Positions 1 through 8,073 are shown, numbered from the stretch's first letter. The stretch is DNA of 12,437 nt from an uncultured Clostridia bacterium (GCA_945834965.1 CAMAHZ010000024.1:1-12437); one strand, 5' to 3'. Numbers and translations are program-made. Notes: generated by a model from the sequence alone, not told the origin.

Positions 1-257
1 TTTTTATAGCCGCCGCTGCCGTGCGCAATAGCCCTTGAGATTCTTGAAAGCGTCGCGCTTGAAATCTCGGTTTCGGCTATAATCTCATTATAGGTCTTAC
101 CTTCAAGCATAAGCTTTGCCGCATACGCACGCTGTGCCATCTGTTCCAACTCTTTATAGGTACAAAGGTCGTCGAAAAACGCACGGCAATCTTCTACTGA
201 AGAGAGCTTAACGAAAAGTTCATATAGTTCATTTAAATGTAAATCAGAATTTTTCAT
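1..257 (-). CDS. YerC/YecD-type TrpR-related DNA-binding protein (C-terminus cut by window edge)
   Basis: I translated this from the minus strand: an ATG at 257 opens 85 codons that run off the left edge. The visible protein begins MKNSDLHLNELYELF and continues with a helix-turn-helix region, YKELEQMAQRAYAAKLMLEG, then KTYNEIIAETEISSATLSRI and IAHGSGGYK. The pattern of an ELxxMAQR helix, a short turn and a T-x-S-x-A-T-(I/L)-S-R recognition helix followed by GGYK is typical of the YerC/YecD branch of the TrpR/trp repressor superfamily, which is about 100 residues long, so only the last 15 or so residues should be missing. Members are presumed transcription regulators; no ligand is assigned. 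No strong Shine-Dalgarno is visible (GGTTGTG a few bases upstream). It has its own promoter and is probably transcribed separately from the large operon behind it. Confidence 0.85.
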   Translation of the reverse strand, partial: MKNSDLHLNELYELFVKLSSVEDCRAFFDDLCTYKELEQMAQRAYAAKLMLEGKTYNEIIAETEISSATLSRISRAIAHGSGGYK

Positions 258-281
258 ATCACAACCAACTAATTTACGATT

Positions 282-310
282 ATTATACTTTATTGCGTTA
301 AAGAAGTAAA
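282..310 (-). promoter_or_regulatory. Sigma-A-like promoter for the YerC-type gene
   Basis: On the minus strand TTTACT (310-305) is followed by a 17-base spacer and a perfect TATAAT (287-282). The start codon lies 24 bases downstream of the -10 box, giving a short leader of about 17 bases. The spacing and the perfect -10 match make this a good housekeeping promoter candidate; the -35 matches consensus at four of six positions. No operator is evident. Confidence 0.6.
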
Positions 311-329
311 GCGTTTTTACAATAAATTA

Positions 330-356
330 GCGGAAAAAACAAAAAATTTTTTCCGC
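330..356 (-). terminator. Hairpin after the PHP phosphatase gene, possible terminator of the long operon
   Basis: A perfect 10 bp inverted repeat, GCGGAAAAAA (330-339) with TTTTTTCCGC (347-356), encloses a 7-base A-rich loop. It lies about 55 bases past the stop of the last gene of the minus-strand gene series and before the next promoter, where a terminator is expected. On the minus strand the following bases are TAATTTATTG, a poor U-tract, and only four pairs of the stem are G/C, so termination may be weak or Rho-dependent. Placement supports the call more than structure does. Confidence 0.4.
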
Positions 357-410
357 CGAGATTTAATGTTTAATTTGCCTATGCTAAAACGCAAGTTTTT
401 CATAAGAAGT

Positions 411-1211
411 TTAAATTTTATAGGCAATCGGTTGCCTGTCTTTGTAATAATACAACTCATTAACGCCGACTTGCTTTAAAAAGTCTTTAAGCATTTGAGC
501 ATTTTTATAATAATTATTTGAATTGTGAGCGTCACTACCAAAAGATAAAAGCTTGCCGCCGAGCTGTATATACCTTTCAATTATATCCATATCGGGCAGA
601 AAAGTACAGCCGCCTACACCGCTCGACGTATTAATTTCAAGGCACTTATCTTTAGAGATTATCGCCTTTAAAATTTCGTCTAAAATATCTGAATAGTCTA
701 AGTATTTAATCTGCGAACCTTCGCCCGTTCTATATCTGCAGACGTAACCGATATGCCCGATAATCTGATAATCGTAATCTGCGTTAACGCTTTCAAGTAC
801 GCCTTTAAAATACTCTAAGTAACTGTCTTTTAAAGGTTTTCCTTCAAAGAATTTATCGTGATAGCAATCTCCGCGATTTGGCAGAGTGTGCAAACTGTTT
901 ATAACGTAATCGAAAGGATAATTTTGTAAAAGCTCTTTATATTTTGGCTCGGCTTCTTTTCTGTAGCCAAACTCAATCCCCTGCAAAATTTCTACGTCGG
1001 GATAATCCTTATTAAGCTTTTCTATATAATTCGTATACCTGTCCAAATCGGCGAGAGTTACGTCCTTTTCACCGTCTAAAAAGGCGTCGAAGTCGTAATG
1101 CTCGGAAAATCCGATTGTTTTAACCCCAAGCTCTTTAGCTCTTTTTATATAGTTTTCAGGCTCTTCCTTGCTGTCGAAGGAAATTTTCGTATGCAGATGA
1201 ACGTCTACCAT
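411..1211 (-). CDS. PHP-domain phosphatase, HisJ (histidinol-phosphatase) family
   Basis: The protein is 266 residues when started at the ATG at 1211. The frame stays open to a TTG at 1283, but that would overlap the upstream isomerase gene by 68 bases and add a tail before the family's usual beginning MVDVHLHT. All PHP metal-binding motifs are visible in order: HLHT (His5, His7), GFSEH (His38), GIEFGY (Glu80), SLHTL (His108), GHIGY (His153), CLEIN (Glu192) and FGSDAH (Asp227, His229). This is the trinuclear metal phosphoesterase arrangement of HisJ-type histidinol-phosphate phosphatases. No other histidine biosynthesis gene is in view, so the substrate could be histidinol phosphate or another small phosphate ester. 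It is the last gene of the minus-strand series, 4 bases after the rpiB stop, with no strong ribosome binding site, so translation may be coupled. Confidence 0.85.
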   Translation of the reverse strand: MVDVHLHTKISFDSKEEPENYIKRAKELGVKTIGFSEHYDFDAFLDGEKDVTLADLDRYTNYIEKLNKDYPDVEILQGIEFGYRKEAEPKYKELLQNYPFDYVINSLHTLPNRGDCYHDKFFEGKPLKDSYLEYFKGVLESVNADYDYQIIGHIGYVCRYRTGEGSQIKYLDYSDILDEILKAIISKDKCLEINTSSGVGGCTFLPDMDIIERYIQLGGKLLSFGSDAHNSNNYYKNAQMLKDFLKQVGVNELYYYKDRQPIAYKI

Positions 1212-1215
1212 TGAA

Positions 1216-1665
1216 TTATTTGCCGTACTTTTGCTCGATTGCAGTAATTTTATCAACGCGCCTTTGGTGTCTGCCGCCTTCAAATTCAGTAGTTAAGAAG
1301 GTTTCAACAATTTGAAGCGCATAGCCTACGCCGACCACCTTTTCACCCATTGCAAGCACGTTAGAATCATTGTGCAGACGGGTAAATTTAGCGCAATAAG
1401 CGTCGTGGCAATGGGCGCACCTTACTCCGGGTACTTTGTTGGCTACGATAGAAACGCCGATACCCGTTGAGCAAACTAAAATGCCTTTATCGCATTCGCC
1501 GCTTGCCACGGCTTCAGCCGCAGGAAGAGCAAAGTCGGGATAGTCACAGCTATCGGTAGTATTTGTTCCAAAATCAACGTATTCGTAACCGTTTTCGTTA
1601 AGGTATGCAATAATAGCTTTCTTTAAGTTAAGTCCGCCGTGGTCGCAAGCAAGAGCAATTTTCAT
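1216..1665 (-). CDS. rpiB: Ribose-5-phosphate isomerase B
   Basis: This 149-residue cytosolic enzyme interconverts ribose 5-phosphate and ribulose 5-phosphate in the pentose phosphate pathway. The full RpiB/LacAB signature is present: the N-terminal ACDHGG (His9), the DFGT segment near 31, the catalytic loop VCSTGIGVSI with Cys65 and Thr67, RLHNDSNVL with His98, and FEGGRHQRRV near 128-137. Length and residue numbering agree with RpiB enzymes; the related LacA/LacB galactose-6-phosphate isomerases are less likely because they work as heteromeric pairs and no partner is present. The ATG shares four bases with the TGA of the upstream phosphatase gene (ATGA overlap) and has a strong AGGAGA ribosome binding site 4 bases before it. 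In Bacillus the same neighbours occur as ywlC-ywlE-ywlF, where ywlF is rpiB. Confidence 0.95.
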   Translation of the reverse strand: MKIALACDHGGLNLKKAIIAYLNENGYEYVDFGTNTTDSCDYPDFALPAAEAVASGECDKGILVCSTGIGVSIVANKVPGVRCAHCHDAYCAKFTRLHNDSNVLAMGEKVVGVGYALQIVETFLTTEFEGGRHQRRVDKITAIEQKYGK

Positions 1666-2114
1666 AAGTTCTCCTTATAATTTAAAATGAAGTTATTGAT
1701 TATTATTTCGCAAGCGTTATATATCGCGTTGCGTGTTAATTTATATGTATTAAGGTCGCCGCCGTACGGGTCGGGAACGTCGTAGCCGCAAATATCTTTC
1801 ATACAAACTACGTTTCCGCAACCTTCTATAATCTGTTTTTGAGACGAAGTCATGGTTATAACCAAAACGCTGTTTTCAATAAGTTTTTGATTTAATTGTT
1901 TGGGTGCAAACTTATCGGAAGAAATACCTATCTCGCTAAGCGCAAGCTTGCTGTTTTGGGCAATTTTTCCGCCGATTTCAGCGTTTATTCCGCAAGAGCC
2001 CACGTCCCACCATTTAATTTTCCTTTTTTTGATAAGCGACCTCAGGATTAATTCCGCCATAGGACTACGGCAGGTATTACCCGTACAGACAAATAAAATC
2101 TTTTTGCGTTTCAT
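1662..2114 (-). CDS. Low-molecular-weight protein phosphatase, YwlE-like (likely protein-arginine phosphatase)
   Basis: The 150-residue protein (from the ATG at 2114) carries the P-loop CTGNTCRS at residues 10-17, the CX5R active site of the low-molecular-weight phosphatase fold, and DPYGG near 119-123, which supplies the general acid Asp. In YwlE of Bacillus the residue matching Thr14 here is a threonine that favours phosphoarginine, whereas tyrosine phosphatases of this family mostly have isoleucine (CLGNICRS). The threonine and the ywlC-ywlE-ywlF gene order both point to phosphoarginine removal, which opposes the McsB kinase and feeds ClpCP proteolysis; this is inference because mcsB is not in the window. 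A TTG twelve bases upstream is an alternative start but leaves almost no room from the GAAGG ribosome binding site. The gene starts 19 bases after sua5 and overlaps rpiB by 4 bases. Confidence 0.87.
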   Translation of the reverse strand: MKRKKILFVCTGNTCRSPMAELILRSLIKKRKIKWWDVGSCGINAEIGGKIAQNSKLALSEIGISSDKFAPKQLNQKLIENSVLVITMTSSQKQIIEGCGNVVCMKDICGYDVPDPYGGDLNTYKLTRNAIYNACEIIINNFILNYKENL

Positions 2115-2133
2115 AGTTTTATACAAACCTTCG

Positions 2134-3123
2134 TTATTTACAGGCCTTACTCATTCTGTTCATTACGCCGACCATAACGCCGTCCTGTTTTTTGGGCGCA
2201 ATACCGATAATAAGCTGGGCAATTTCTTCGCCTTCTCTCAATTTATCGTACAAATTAGCTGCAATCTCGCTTTCTGTACGTCCTAAGCATAGTACGTTTT
2301 TTATATCTGTTTGTTCAGCCGTTTGACTATCGCAGAGCAAGTAAGCTTTAACGCCTTGGTTAAGCTTTTCTTTACATAAGCTAAACGCCTTAAACCTATC
2401 TTCGTAGTAAAAAAGCTTGGTTTCGCAACGGGGTGAATAGTGTTTATACTTCATTCCGGGCGAACGCACCCGTTCCCCATCCTTTAAAACGTATTCGTCG
2501 CACTCGCCCACTACCTGAGCAATCATCTCTTTGGTAACGAGTCCGCTACGCAATACGCACGGTACTTCGCCCGTACAGTCAAGCACGGTGCTTTCAATAC
2601 CGCCGCTACACTTACCACCGTCAAGGATATACTCAATTCTACCCTTTAAATCTTCATAGACGTGGCGTGCCGTCACGGGGCTTACGTGCTTTGATAAATT
2701 TGCGCTCGGTGCGGCAATAGGTAGGTTTACTTCCTTTAAAAACCGTTGAGCGCCGCTATGAGAAGGTATTCTGACTGCAAGCGTATCAAGTCCGCAGGAA
2801 ACGGCAGGGCTGACTACCCCTTTGCTTTTATAAACCATGGTCAAAGGACCCGGCAGAAAGGCTTTAGCGAGCAGTTTTGCATACTCGGGTACGTCATAAA
2901 CGAGTTGAGATAAATCGTAATCCTTATGAACGTGTACGATTAAAGGATTATCATTAGGTCTGCCTTTAATTTCAAATATTCTCTTTACCGCCGAATCGTC
3001 AAAAGCGTTAGCGCCTAACCCGTAAACCGTTTCCGTAGGAAATCCTACTACGCCGCCACTTTCAATAATCTGCTTAGCAAGCCTTAACGAATTATCGTCA
3101 ATGGGCAAAATCTGTGTGTTCAT
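2134..3123 (-). CDS. ywlC: L-threonylcarbamoyladenylate synthase, full-length Sua5/YwlC type
   Basis: The enzyme makes threonylcarbamoyl-AMP from threonine, bicarbonate and ATP, the first step of t6A modification at A37 of ANN-decoding tRNAs. The N-terminal YrdC domain (about 10-200) shows PTETVYGLG at 29-37, KGRP at 53-56, LAVRIPSH at 115-122, APSANLS at 138-144 and GGIESTVLD at 174-182. A conserved linker, SPGMKYKHYSP (221-231), leads to the C-terminal Sua5 Rossmann-like domain (about 235-329). At 329 residues it is the two-domain Sua5 form, not the short TsaC. The ATG at 3123 lies 5 bases after the dnaB stop with a weak ribosome binding site, so it probably depends on read-through from dnaB. 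The partners TsaB, TsaD and TsaE are not in this window. Confidence 0.94.
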   Translation of the reverse strand: MNTQILPIDDNSLRLAKQIIESGGVVGFPTETVYGLGANAFDDSAVKRIFEIKGRPNDNPLIVHVHKDYDLSQLVYDVPEYAKLLAKAFLPGPLTMVYKSKGVVSPAVSCGLDTLAVRIPSHSGAQRFLKEVNLPIAAPSANLSKHVSPVTARHVYEDLKGRIEYILDGGKCSGGIESTVLDCTGEVPCVLRSGLVTKEMIAQVVGECDEYVLKDGERVRSPGMKYKHYSPRCETKLFYYEDRFKAFSLCKEKLNQGVKAYLLCDSQTAEQTDIKNVLCLGRTESEIAANLYDKLREGEEIAQLIIGIAPKKQDGVMVGVMNRMSKACK

Positions 3124-3128
3124 ACTGA

Positions 3129-4619
3129 TTAGAAAGGCGCCTCTTCACCGCCGAAAACGTCGCCCGCGTCAAATTCTTCAGGGGGCGGTTCTTGACCGGT
3201 ATAGTCAGCAGGGGGCTGATAATCGTAAACGGGTTCTTCAATATTATCGTCAGGTTCGGGGTTTACGAACTTCGTAATCTCGCCCTTAAAGCGAAGTTTA
3301 ATTCTGTCAAGACTACCGTTTCTGTGCTTTGCAATAATAAGGTCTGCCGCGTCTTTAGCAATATTGTTTTTCTTAATTTCTTCTTCCGTTGCCGTAACGT
3401 AAGGTCTGTTGATAAACATAACGATATCTGCGTCTTGCTCTATCGCGCCTGATTCTCTAAGGTCGGAAAGCTGGGGTTCTTTTGTAAGCATACGCCTAAG
3501 CTGTGAAAGTGCAATAACGGGAACGTCCAACTCCTTTGCCATTATCTTAAGCTCTCTCGTGATATCGGCAACTTCCTGAGTTCTGTTTTGCTCGCTCGTC
3601 TTTTTGCCGCTTGACATAAGCTGAATATAGTCAATCATAACAAGGTCGAGCTGACCATTATTTTTAGCCTTTATCCTACGGCATTTAGAAAGAATTTCAG
3701 CCGGAGTTACACGCGAAGAGTCGTCTATGTAAATGCGGGATTTTCTCATTCTTTCCGCCGCTTTCATAAGCGCTTTCCAGTCGTTAGGCGTAAGTTTACC
3801 GCCGCCTGCAAGCGCACTTGACATAGAAACGTTTGCATAACCGCAAATAAGCCTTTGAATAATCTGCGTTTCGGGCATTTCCAAAGAGAATACGGCGCAC
3901 ACCTTATCGTACTTCAATGCGGCGTTTTCAACTATATTCATTGAAAGCGAAGTTTTACCCATACCTGGGCGTGCCGCAAGGACGATTAAGTCCGATTTTT
4001 GCAGACCATTAGTAATCTTATCAAGCTTAGTAAAGCCCGTCTGGATACCCCTGTACGCATCCTTATCCTTGTCAAGTTTCTGGAATTTATCTAAAACGTC
4101 GTCGATTGCGCTGCTCTCTCTGATATCGCTTACGTTTGAAGAATCGTTTCGGCGTGAGATATCGTAGATAAGCTCTTCAGCAAACTGAACGCTTTTTAAT
4201 TCGTCTACGCTATCGGCTGCATACGTCATAATTTCTTTCGACGCGCGTATAAGCTTTCTGTTTAAGCTATCTCGCCTGATAATTTCAAAATAATGGTTAT
4301 AATTTGCCGAAGAAGGCACCGACGCCGTTAAATCAGTAAGGTATTCAAGACCGCCTATCTTCGATAAATTTCCGTCGGTATCAAGCTTGTCTGCAAGCGT
4401 AACCATATCAAGGGGCTTATGCTCGTAATAGACCTTTTTCATTGCGGAAAGAATAAATTGATTGCTTTCGCTATAAAAATCTTCTTCCGTAAGCTTTTCC
4501 AACACGTCGGGAATTATTGCGTTATCTATAAGAAGACAGCCTAAAATAGCCTGTTCGGCGTCTAAATTATGCGGTATGGTTAAATTATTCTTAGATTTTT
4601 CCCTTGTTTTGTCTGACAT
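3129..4619 (-). CDS. dnaB: Replicative DNA helicase DnaB (DnaC of Bacillus naming)
   Basis: This 496-residue protein is the hexameric 5'-3' replication fork helicase. The N-terminal domain begins with NLDAEQAILGCLL (18-30), a linker follows, and the RecA-like motor has Walker A ARPGMGKT (216-223), the catalytic Glu in FSLEMPE (244-250), Walker B LDLVMIDYIQLM (324-335), the SQLRR loop (372-376), SDLRESGAIEQDADIV (385-400) and the arginine finger segment KHRNG (431-435). Two details are unusual: the stretch between SQL and SDLRESG is about four residues shorter than in Bacillus DnaB and lacks the usual Glu and Arg, and residues 454-496 form an acidic, proline-rich tail. No intein is present. 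There is no good Shine-Dalgarno before the ATG; the pepF stop is 6 bases upstream, so coupling is likely. Its probable loaders lie divergently at 10535-12437. Confidence 0.96.
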   Translation of the reverse strand: MSDKTREKSKNNLTIPHNLDAEQAILGCLLIDNAIIPDVLEKLTEEDFYSESNQFILSAMKKVYYEHKPLDMVTLADKLDTDGNLSKIGGLEYLTDLTASVPSSANYNHYFEIIRRDSLNRKLIRASKEIMTYAADSVDELKSVQFAEELIYDISRRNDSSNVSDIRESSAIDDVLDKFQKLDKDKDAYRGIQTGFTKLDKITNGLQKSDLIVLAARPGMGKTSLSMNIVENAALKYDKVCAVFSLEMPETQIIQRLICGYANVSMSSALAGGGKLTPNDWKALMKAAERMRKSRIYIDDSSRVTPAEILSKCRRIKAKNNGQLDLVMIDYIQLMSSGKKTSEQNRTQEVADITRELKIMAKELDVPVIALSQLRRMLTKEPQLSDLRESGAIEQDADIVMFINRPYVTATEEEIKKNNIAKDAADLIIAKHRNGSLDRIKLRFKGEITKFVNPEPDDNIEEPVYDYQPPADYTGQEPPPEEFDAGDVFGGEEAPF

Positions 4620-4625
4620 AGTACT

Positions 4626-6401
4626 TTATAAATCCATTAATTTTTCGAATTCGTTGAGAGTATTTTCGAATTCTGCCATTGCAAAATCGAAAGGTTGTTT
4701 AGTCGTTAAGTCTACTCCTGCAAGTTTTAACAGCGATACGGGGTCTGTGGAAGAGCCGCCTGATAAGAACTTAACGTAATTGTCTACCGCGCTTTGACCT
4801 TCGGTTAAAATCTTGTTTACGATATTCATTGCGGCTATTATACCCGTTGAATACTTATACACGTAGAACGACGAGTAGAAATGGGGAATTCTGCACCACT
4901 CGGTAGAAATGAAATAATCGTACTCAATATCATTCCCATAGTATTTTTTGCCGAGATTTGAATATAGTTCACACAGATTTTCCTTGGTTAAAGGTTCTCC
5001 GCCTTCAACGAGTCTGTGGGCTTCATACTCGAATTCTGCAAACATCGTCTGCCTGTGCAGGGTTGCGCGGATTGAATCAAGATAATAATTAAGTAAATAC
5101 TTCTTTAAATTACTATCCTGTGCATTTTTAAGCATAAACTTTAAAAGCAACACTTCGTTTACCGTACTTGCAACTTCGGCAACGAAAATCTTATATTCGC
5201 TCTTTTCATAGGGTTGATTTTTCTGCGAGAAATAGGTATGCAGAGAATGCCCCATCTCGTGTGCAATCGTGAATATGTCGTTAGTTGTTTCGGTATAGTT
5301 TAAAAGTACGTACGGGTGAACGCCGTAAACGGGCGCAGAATATGCACCGTTACGCTTGCCAACCGTTTCTTCAACGTCTATCCAACGCTCGATAAAAGCT
5401 TTTTTCAAAAGGTCTTGATAGTCTTTACCTAAAGCTTCCAAACCGGAAATAACGTAGTTATACGCTTCGTCATAGGGCATTTTTATATCAACGTCGGCAA
5501 CGAGCGGCGCATATACGTCGTAGAAATACAGTTTATCATAACCTAAAATCTTCTTTCTGTCTTTAACGTATCTGTGCATTGCAGAACAATTTTCAGCAAC
5601 GCTGTTTAAAAGATTATCATAAACTGTCTTATCCACGTCTTCATAGAACAAAGCTTGGTCAAGACAGCTGTCAAATTTATAAGCTTTACTTAAGAAAACG
5701 TCCTTTTTAACGTTACCGTAGTAGTTTGCGGTAATGGTATTAATCAATGAATTGTAAGCGGAATAATACTTTTCGTAGGCTTCTTTGCGGATTTCACGGT
5801 TATTAGAGTGCAAAAGCAAGCCGTACAAACCGTGCGTAAGCTTTTGAGTTTTGCCGTCAACTTCTATTTCGCCCAAAGGCAAGTCGATATTATCTATCAT
5901 TCCGAAAATATCGTAAAAAGAGCCGAGAGTTTCGCTCGCAAGAGCAATAAGCTTTTCTTCTTCCTTTCCAAGAATATGCGCTTTACGCTTAATGATAAGC
6001 TTTAATTGATAGTCATATGCGGAAAATTCCTTATCAACTATGAGCGAATTGAGATAATCTTCACTGTAGGAAGCCATTTCCGAATCGTAAAAAGCGGTTT
6101 CGGTACAAAAATTTGAATAGAGCATATACGCCTTACCCTTGTATGACGAATACTTGCCTACTCGGGTGTCTTCGTCGTGCTTTAAGCTTGCGTATGCGTA
6201 TAATCTATCAAGCTCTTTTGCAAACTCGCTCGTTCTTTTATAATAATTAAGCAGAGTATCTCTATCGCCGAGTTTACCTGAAAATTGCGCAAAATTTAAA
6301 GATGAGTTTGCCTTATTGAGTGCATTTTCCCACTCTTCATCACTTGCAAAAATATCTTCAGTTTTCCATATATGGTTTAACTTAACTTCCTTTCTTTCCA
6401 T
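4626..6401 (-). CDS. pepF: Oligoendopeptidase F (M3 family metallopeptidase)
   Basis: A 591-residue cytosolic zinc peptidase that cuts short peptides, mainly serving peptide turnover. The zinc site HEMGH lies at 381-385 with the third ligand Glu409 in the segment AEVAST downstream, and the PepF-type context is visible: GVHPYVLLNYTET just before the site, RATLHRQTMFAEFE (445-458) and HFYSSFYVYKYSTG (507-520). The long helical N-terminal region (about 1-200) is the usual channel lid domain. There is no signal peptide. The ATG has a good ribosome binding site, GAGGAA, at about 3 to 4 bases. It starts 17 bases after the UPF0210 gene and ends 6 bases before dnaB. Nothing in the neighbours names a specific substrate; a role in clearing signal peptide fragments from the nearby signal peptidase is possible but speculative. 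Confidence 0.93.
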   Translation of the reverse strand: MERKEVKLNHIWKTEDIFASDEEWENALNKANSSLNFAQFSGKLGDRDTLLNYYKRTSEFAKELDRLYAYASLKHDEDTRVGKYSSYKGKAYMLYSNFCTETAFYDSEMASYSEDYLNSLIVDKEFSAYDYQLKLIIKRKAHILGKEEEKLIALASETLGSFYDIFGMIDNIDLPLGEIEVDGKTQKLTHGLYGLLLHSNNREIRKEAYEKYYSAYNSLINTITANYYGNVKKDVFLSKAYKFDSCLDQALFYEDVDKTVYDNLLNSVAENCSAMHRYVKDRKKILGYDKLYFYDVYAPLVADVDIKMPYDEAYNYVISGLEALGKDYQDLLKKAFIERWIDVEETVGKRNGAYSAPVYGVHPYVLLNYTETTNDIFTIAHEMGHSLHTYFSQKNQPYEKSEYKIFVAEVASTVNEVLLLKFMLKNAQDSNLKKYLLNYYLDSIRATLHRQTMFAEFEYEAHRLVEGGEPLTKENLCELYSNLGKKYYGNDIEYDYFISTEWCRIPHFYSSFYVYKYSTGIIAAMNIVNKILTEGQSAVDNYVKFLSGGSSTDPVSLLKLAGVDLTTKQPFDFAMAEFENTLNEFEKLMDL

Positions 6402-6418
6402 TATTTCCTCAAAATTAG

Positions 6419-7774
6419 TTAGTTTTTATTAGAATGTATAGGTGCAGGTATCAAACCGCCCCTTGAAATAAACTTATCGGACGATTTATCGTGTACCGGC
6501 ATAATAGGCGCCCTGCCTAATAATCCGCCGAAGTTTACTTCCTGACCGACGTCTTTACCCGGTACGGGAATTACTCTTACCGCCGTCGTCTTGTTGTTAA
6601 TCATACCGATAGCCGCTTCGTCTGCAATAATCGCACTTATAGTAGACGCTGAAGTTTTGCCAGGAATTGCAATCATATCAAGCCCGACAGAGCAAACTGC
6701 CGTCATTGCTTCAAGCTTGTCCAAGCAGATGTCGCCGCGCTCTGCCGCTTCTATCATGCCTATATCTTCGGATACGGGAATAAATGCGCCTGAAAGTCCG
6801 CCCACCCTTGAGCTTGCCATTACGCCGCCTTTTTTAACTGCGTCGTTAAGCATTGCAAGACAAGCGGTCGTGCCGTGAGTTCCCACGCTCTCTAAGCCCA
6901 TTGCTTCTAAAATCTGCGCAACTGAATCACCCCTTGCAGGCGTGGGCGCAAGCGATAAATCAACTATGCCGAATTTAGCGTTTAACCGATTAGACGCTTC
7001 TTTTGCAATCAACTGCCCTGCCCTTGTAATCTTAAACGCCGTGCGCTTAATCGTTTCTGCAAGGTCGGCAAGGTCAGAATCGGGTACGGCTTCAATCGCG
7101 TGCTGAACTACACCCGGGCCTGAAACGCCGCAATTTATAACTGTGTCGCTTTCGCCAACGCCGTGGAACGCACCTGCCATAAAGGGATTATCTTCTACGG
7201 CGTTGCAGAAAACCACGAGCTTGGCACAGCCGAACCCGTCCTTATCTTTGGTAGCTTCAGCAGTCATTTTTACGACTTCGCCCATAAGCTTTACGGCGTC
7301 CATATTAATTCCCGACTTGGAAGAGCCTACGTTTACGGATGAGCAGAGCTTTTGAGTAGTTGCCAAAACTTCTGGTATCGTAAGCAAGAACTTCTTCTCA
7401 TAGTCTGCCGTACTCTTGTGAACGAGTGCGGAATAACCGCCTAAAAAGTCTATACCTAACGTTTCAGCGGCACGGTCAAGCTGTTTGCCTATTAAGCCTG
7501 CCTGTTCGGGAAAAGGAGCGCAAATTAAGCTTACAGGCGTAACGGAAACCCTTTTATTAACTATGGGAATACCGTATTCCTTAGATAAATCTTCTGCAAC
7601 CTTAACTATGTTTTCCGCCTTTTTACATACAGCGTCGTATACAGCTTGAGCCGTTTCCTTTGCCGTTGCCCTGATATAAGGCAAAAGCGAAATACCCATA
7701 GTAATCGTTCTTATGTCAAGGTGTTCTTTTTCCACCATTTCTATCGTTTCAAGTATTTCGTTACGTTTTAACAT
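6419..7774 (-). CDS. UPF0210 / PFL family protein (DUF711)
   Basis: The 451-residue product is a conserved UPF0210 protein, structurally related to the glycyl-radical (PFL-like) fold but without known activity. Recognisable blocks include TMGISL (26-31), DFLGGYSALVHK (about 108-119), SSVNVGSSKSGINMDAV (about 145-161), FHGVGESDTVINCGVSGPG (about 203-221), DLSLAPTPARGDSVA, GGLSGAFIPVSED, EAMTAVCSVGLDMIAIPG and the C-terminal FGGLLGRAP. These match the family along its full length. The gene follows the ACT protein by 8 bases, and the ribosome binding site AGGGTG overlaps the ACT stop codon, so the two are translationally linked. This UPF0237-UPF0210 pairing is widespread, which suggests that the ACT protein senses a ligand for this one. 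I cannot assign a reaction. Confidence 0.9.
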   Translation of the reverse strand: MLKRNEILETIEMVEKEHLDIRTITMGISLLPYIRATAKETAQAVYDAVCKKAENIVKVAEDLSKEYGIPIVNKRVSVTPVSLICAPFPEQAGLIGKQLDRAAETLGIDFLGGYSALVHKSTADYEKKFLLTIPEVLATTQKLCSSVNVGSSKSGINMDAVKLMGEVVKMTAEATKDKDGFGCAKLVVFCNAVEDNPFMAGAFHGVGESDTVINCGVSGPGVVQHAIEAVPDSDLADLAETIKRTAFKITRAGQLIAKEASNRLNAKFGIVDLSLAPTPARGDSVAQILEAMGLESVGTHGTTACLAMLNDAVKKGGVMASSRVGGLSGAFIPVSEDIGMIEAAERGDICLDKLEAMTAVCSVGLDMIAIPGKTSASTISAIIADEAAIGMINNKTTAVRVIPVPGKDVGQEVNFGGLLGRAPIMPVHDKSSDKFISRGGLIPAPIHSNKN

Positions 7775-7782
7775 ATTTCACC

Positions 7783-8052
7783 CTAAACGCTGTGCATCGT
7801 ATTGAAAATTTCTTCGTGCTGAACGTGAATAGACATACCTATTTTCTCGCCTAACTCTTTGCACTCTTCAGCAAGGTCGGCAAGCTTAACGTTAGCCGCC
7901 GATAAGTCGACAAGCATAATCATTGTAAAATATTTATCTAAAATCGTCTGGCTTATATCGAGTATGTTTATCTCTTTTTCTGCAAGAAAGGTGCTTATTT
8001 TTGCAATAATTCCCGTCTTATCCTTGCCTACTACTGTTACGACTGCTTGCAT
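7783..8052 (-). CDS. ACT-domain regulatory protein, UPF0237 family
   Basis: The 89-residue protein is a single ACT domain and little else. It begins MQAVVTVVGKDKTGIIAKIS, with the Gly-Lys-Asp-Lys-Thr-Gly loop where ACT domains bind amino acids or other small ligands, followed by the helix FLAEKEINILDISQTIL and the strand FTMIMLVDLS. The size and C-terminal extension (HVQHEEIFNTMHSV) fit UPF0237 and the GcvR-like group. The ATG has a GGAG ribosome binding site about 9 bases upstream. It is directly followed by the UPF0210 gene, its usual genomic partner, so it is probably the regulatory subunit of that protein. The bound ligand is not known from sequence. Confidence 0.92.
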   Translation of the reverse strand: MQAVVTVVGKDKTGIIAKISTFLAEKEINILDISQTILDKYFTMIMLVDLSAANVKLADLAEECKELGEKIGMSIHVQHEEIFNTMHSV

Positions 8053-8073
8053 AAAATTATTCTCCGTAAAAAA

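Noticed and set aside
386..399. Small hairpin AAAAC-GCAA-GTTTT in the gap after the PHP gene.
   Set aside because: Only five pairs, almost all A/T, and no run of T on the relevant strand; the longer hairpin at 330-356 is the better terminator candidate.
1212..1283. Upstream TTG start for the PHP phosphatase, giving 290 residues.
   Set aside because: It would overlap the end of rpiB by 68 bases, and the family's normal start is MVDVHLHT at 1211.
2115..2126. TTG start for the YwlE-like phosphatase.
   Set aside because: An ATG 12 bases downstream gives the usual start MKRKKILFVC, and the GAAGG motif is too close to the TTG.
1900..2286. Plus-strand open frame of 128 codons opposite the phosphatase and sua5 genes.
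   Set aside because: It is antisense to two well-supported genes and its protein shows no recognisable domain; likewise the other antisense frames, such as 7859-8254 and 8923-9210.
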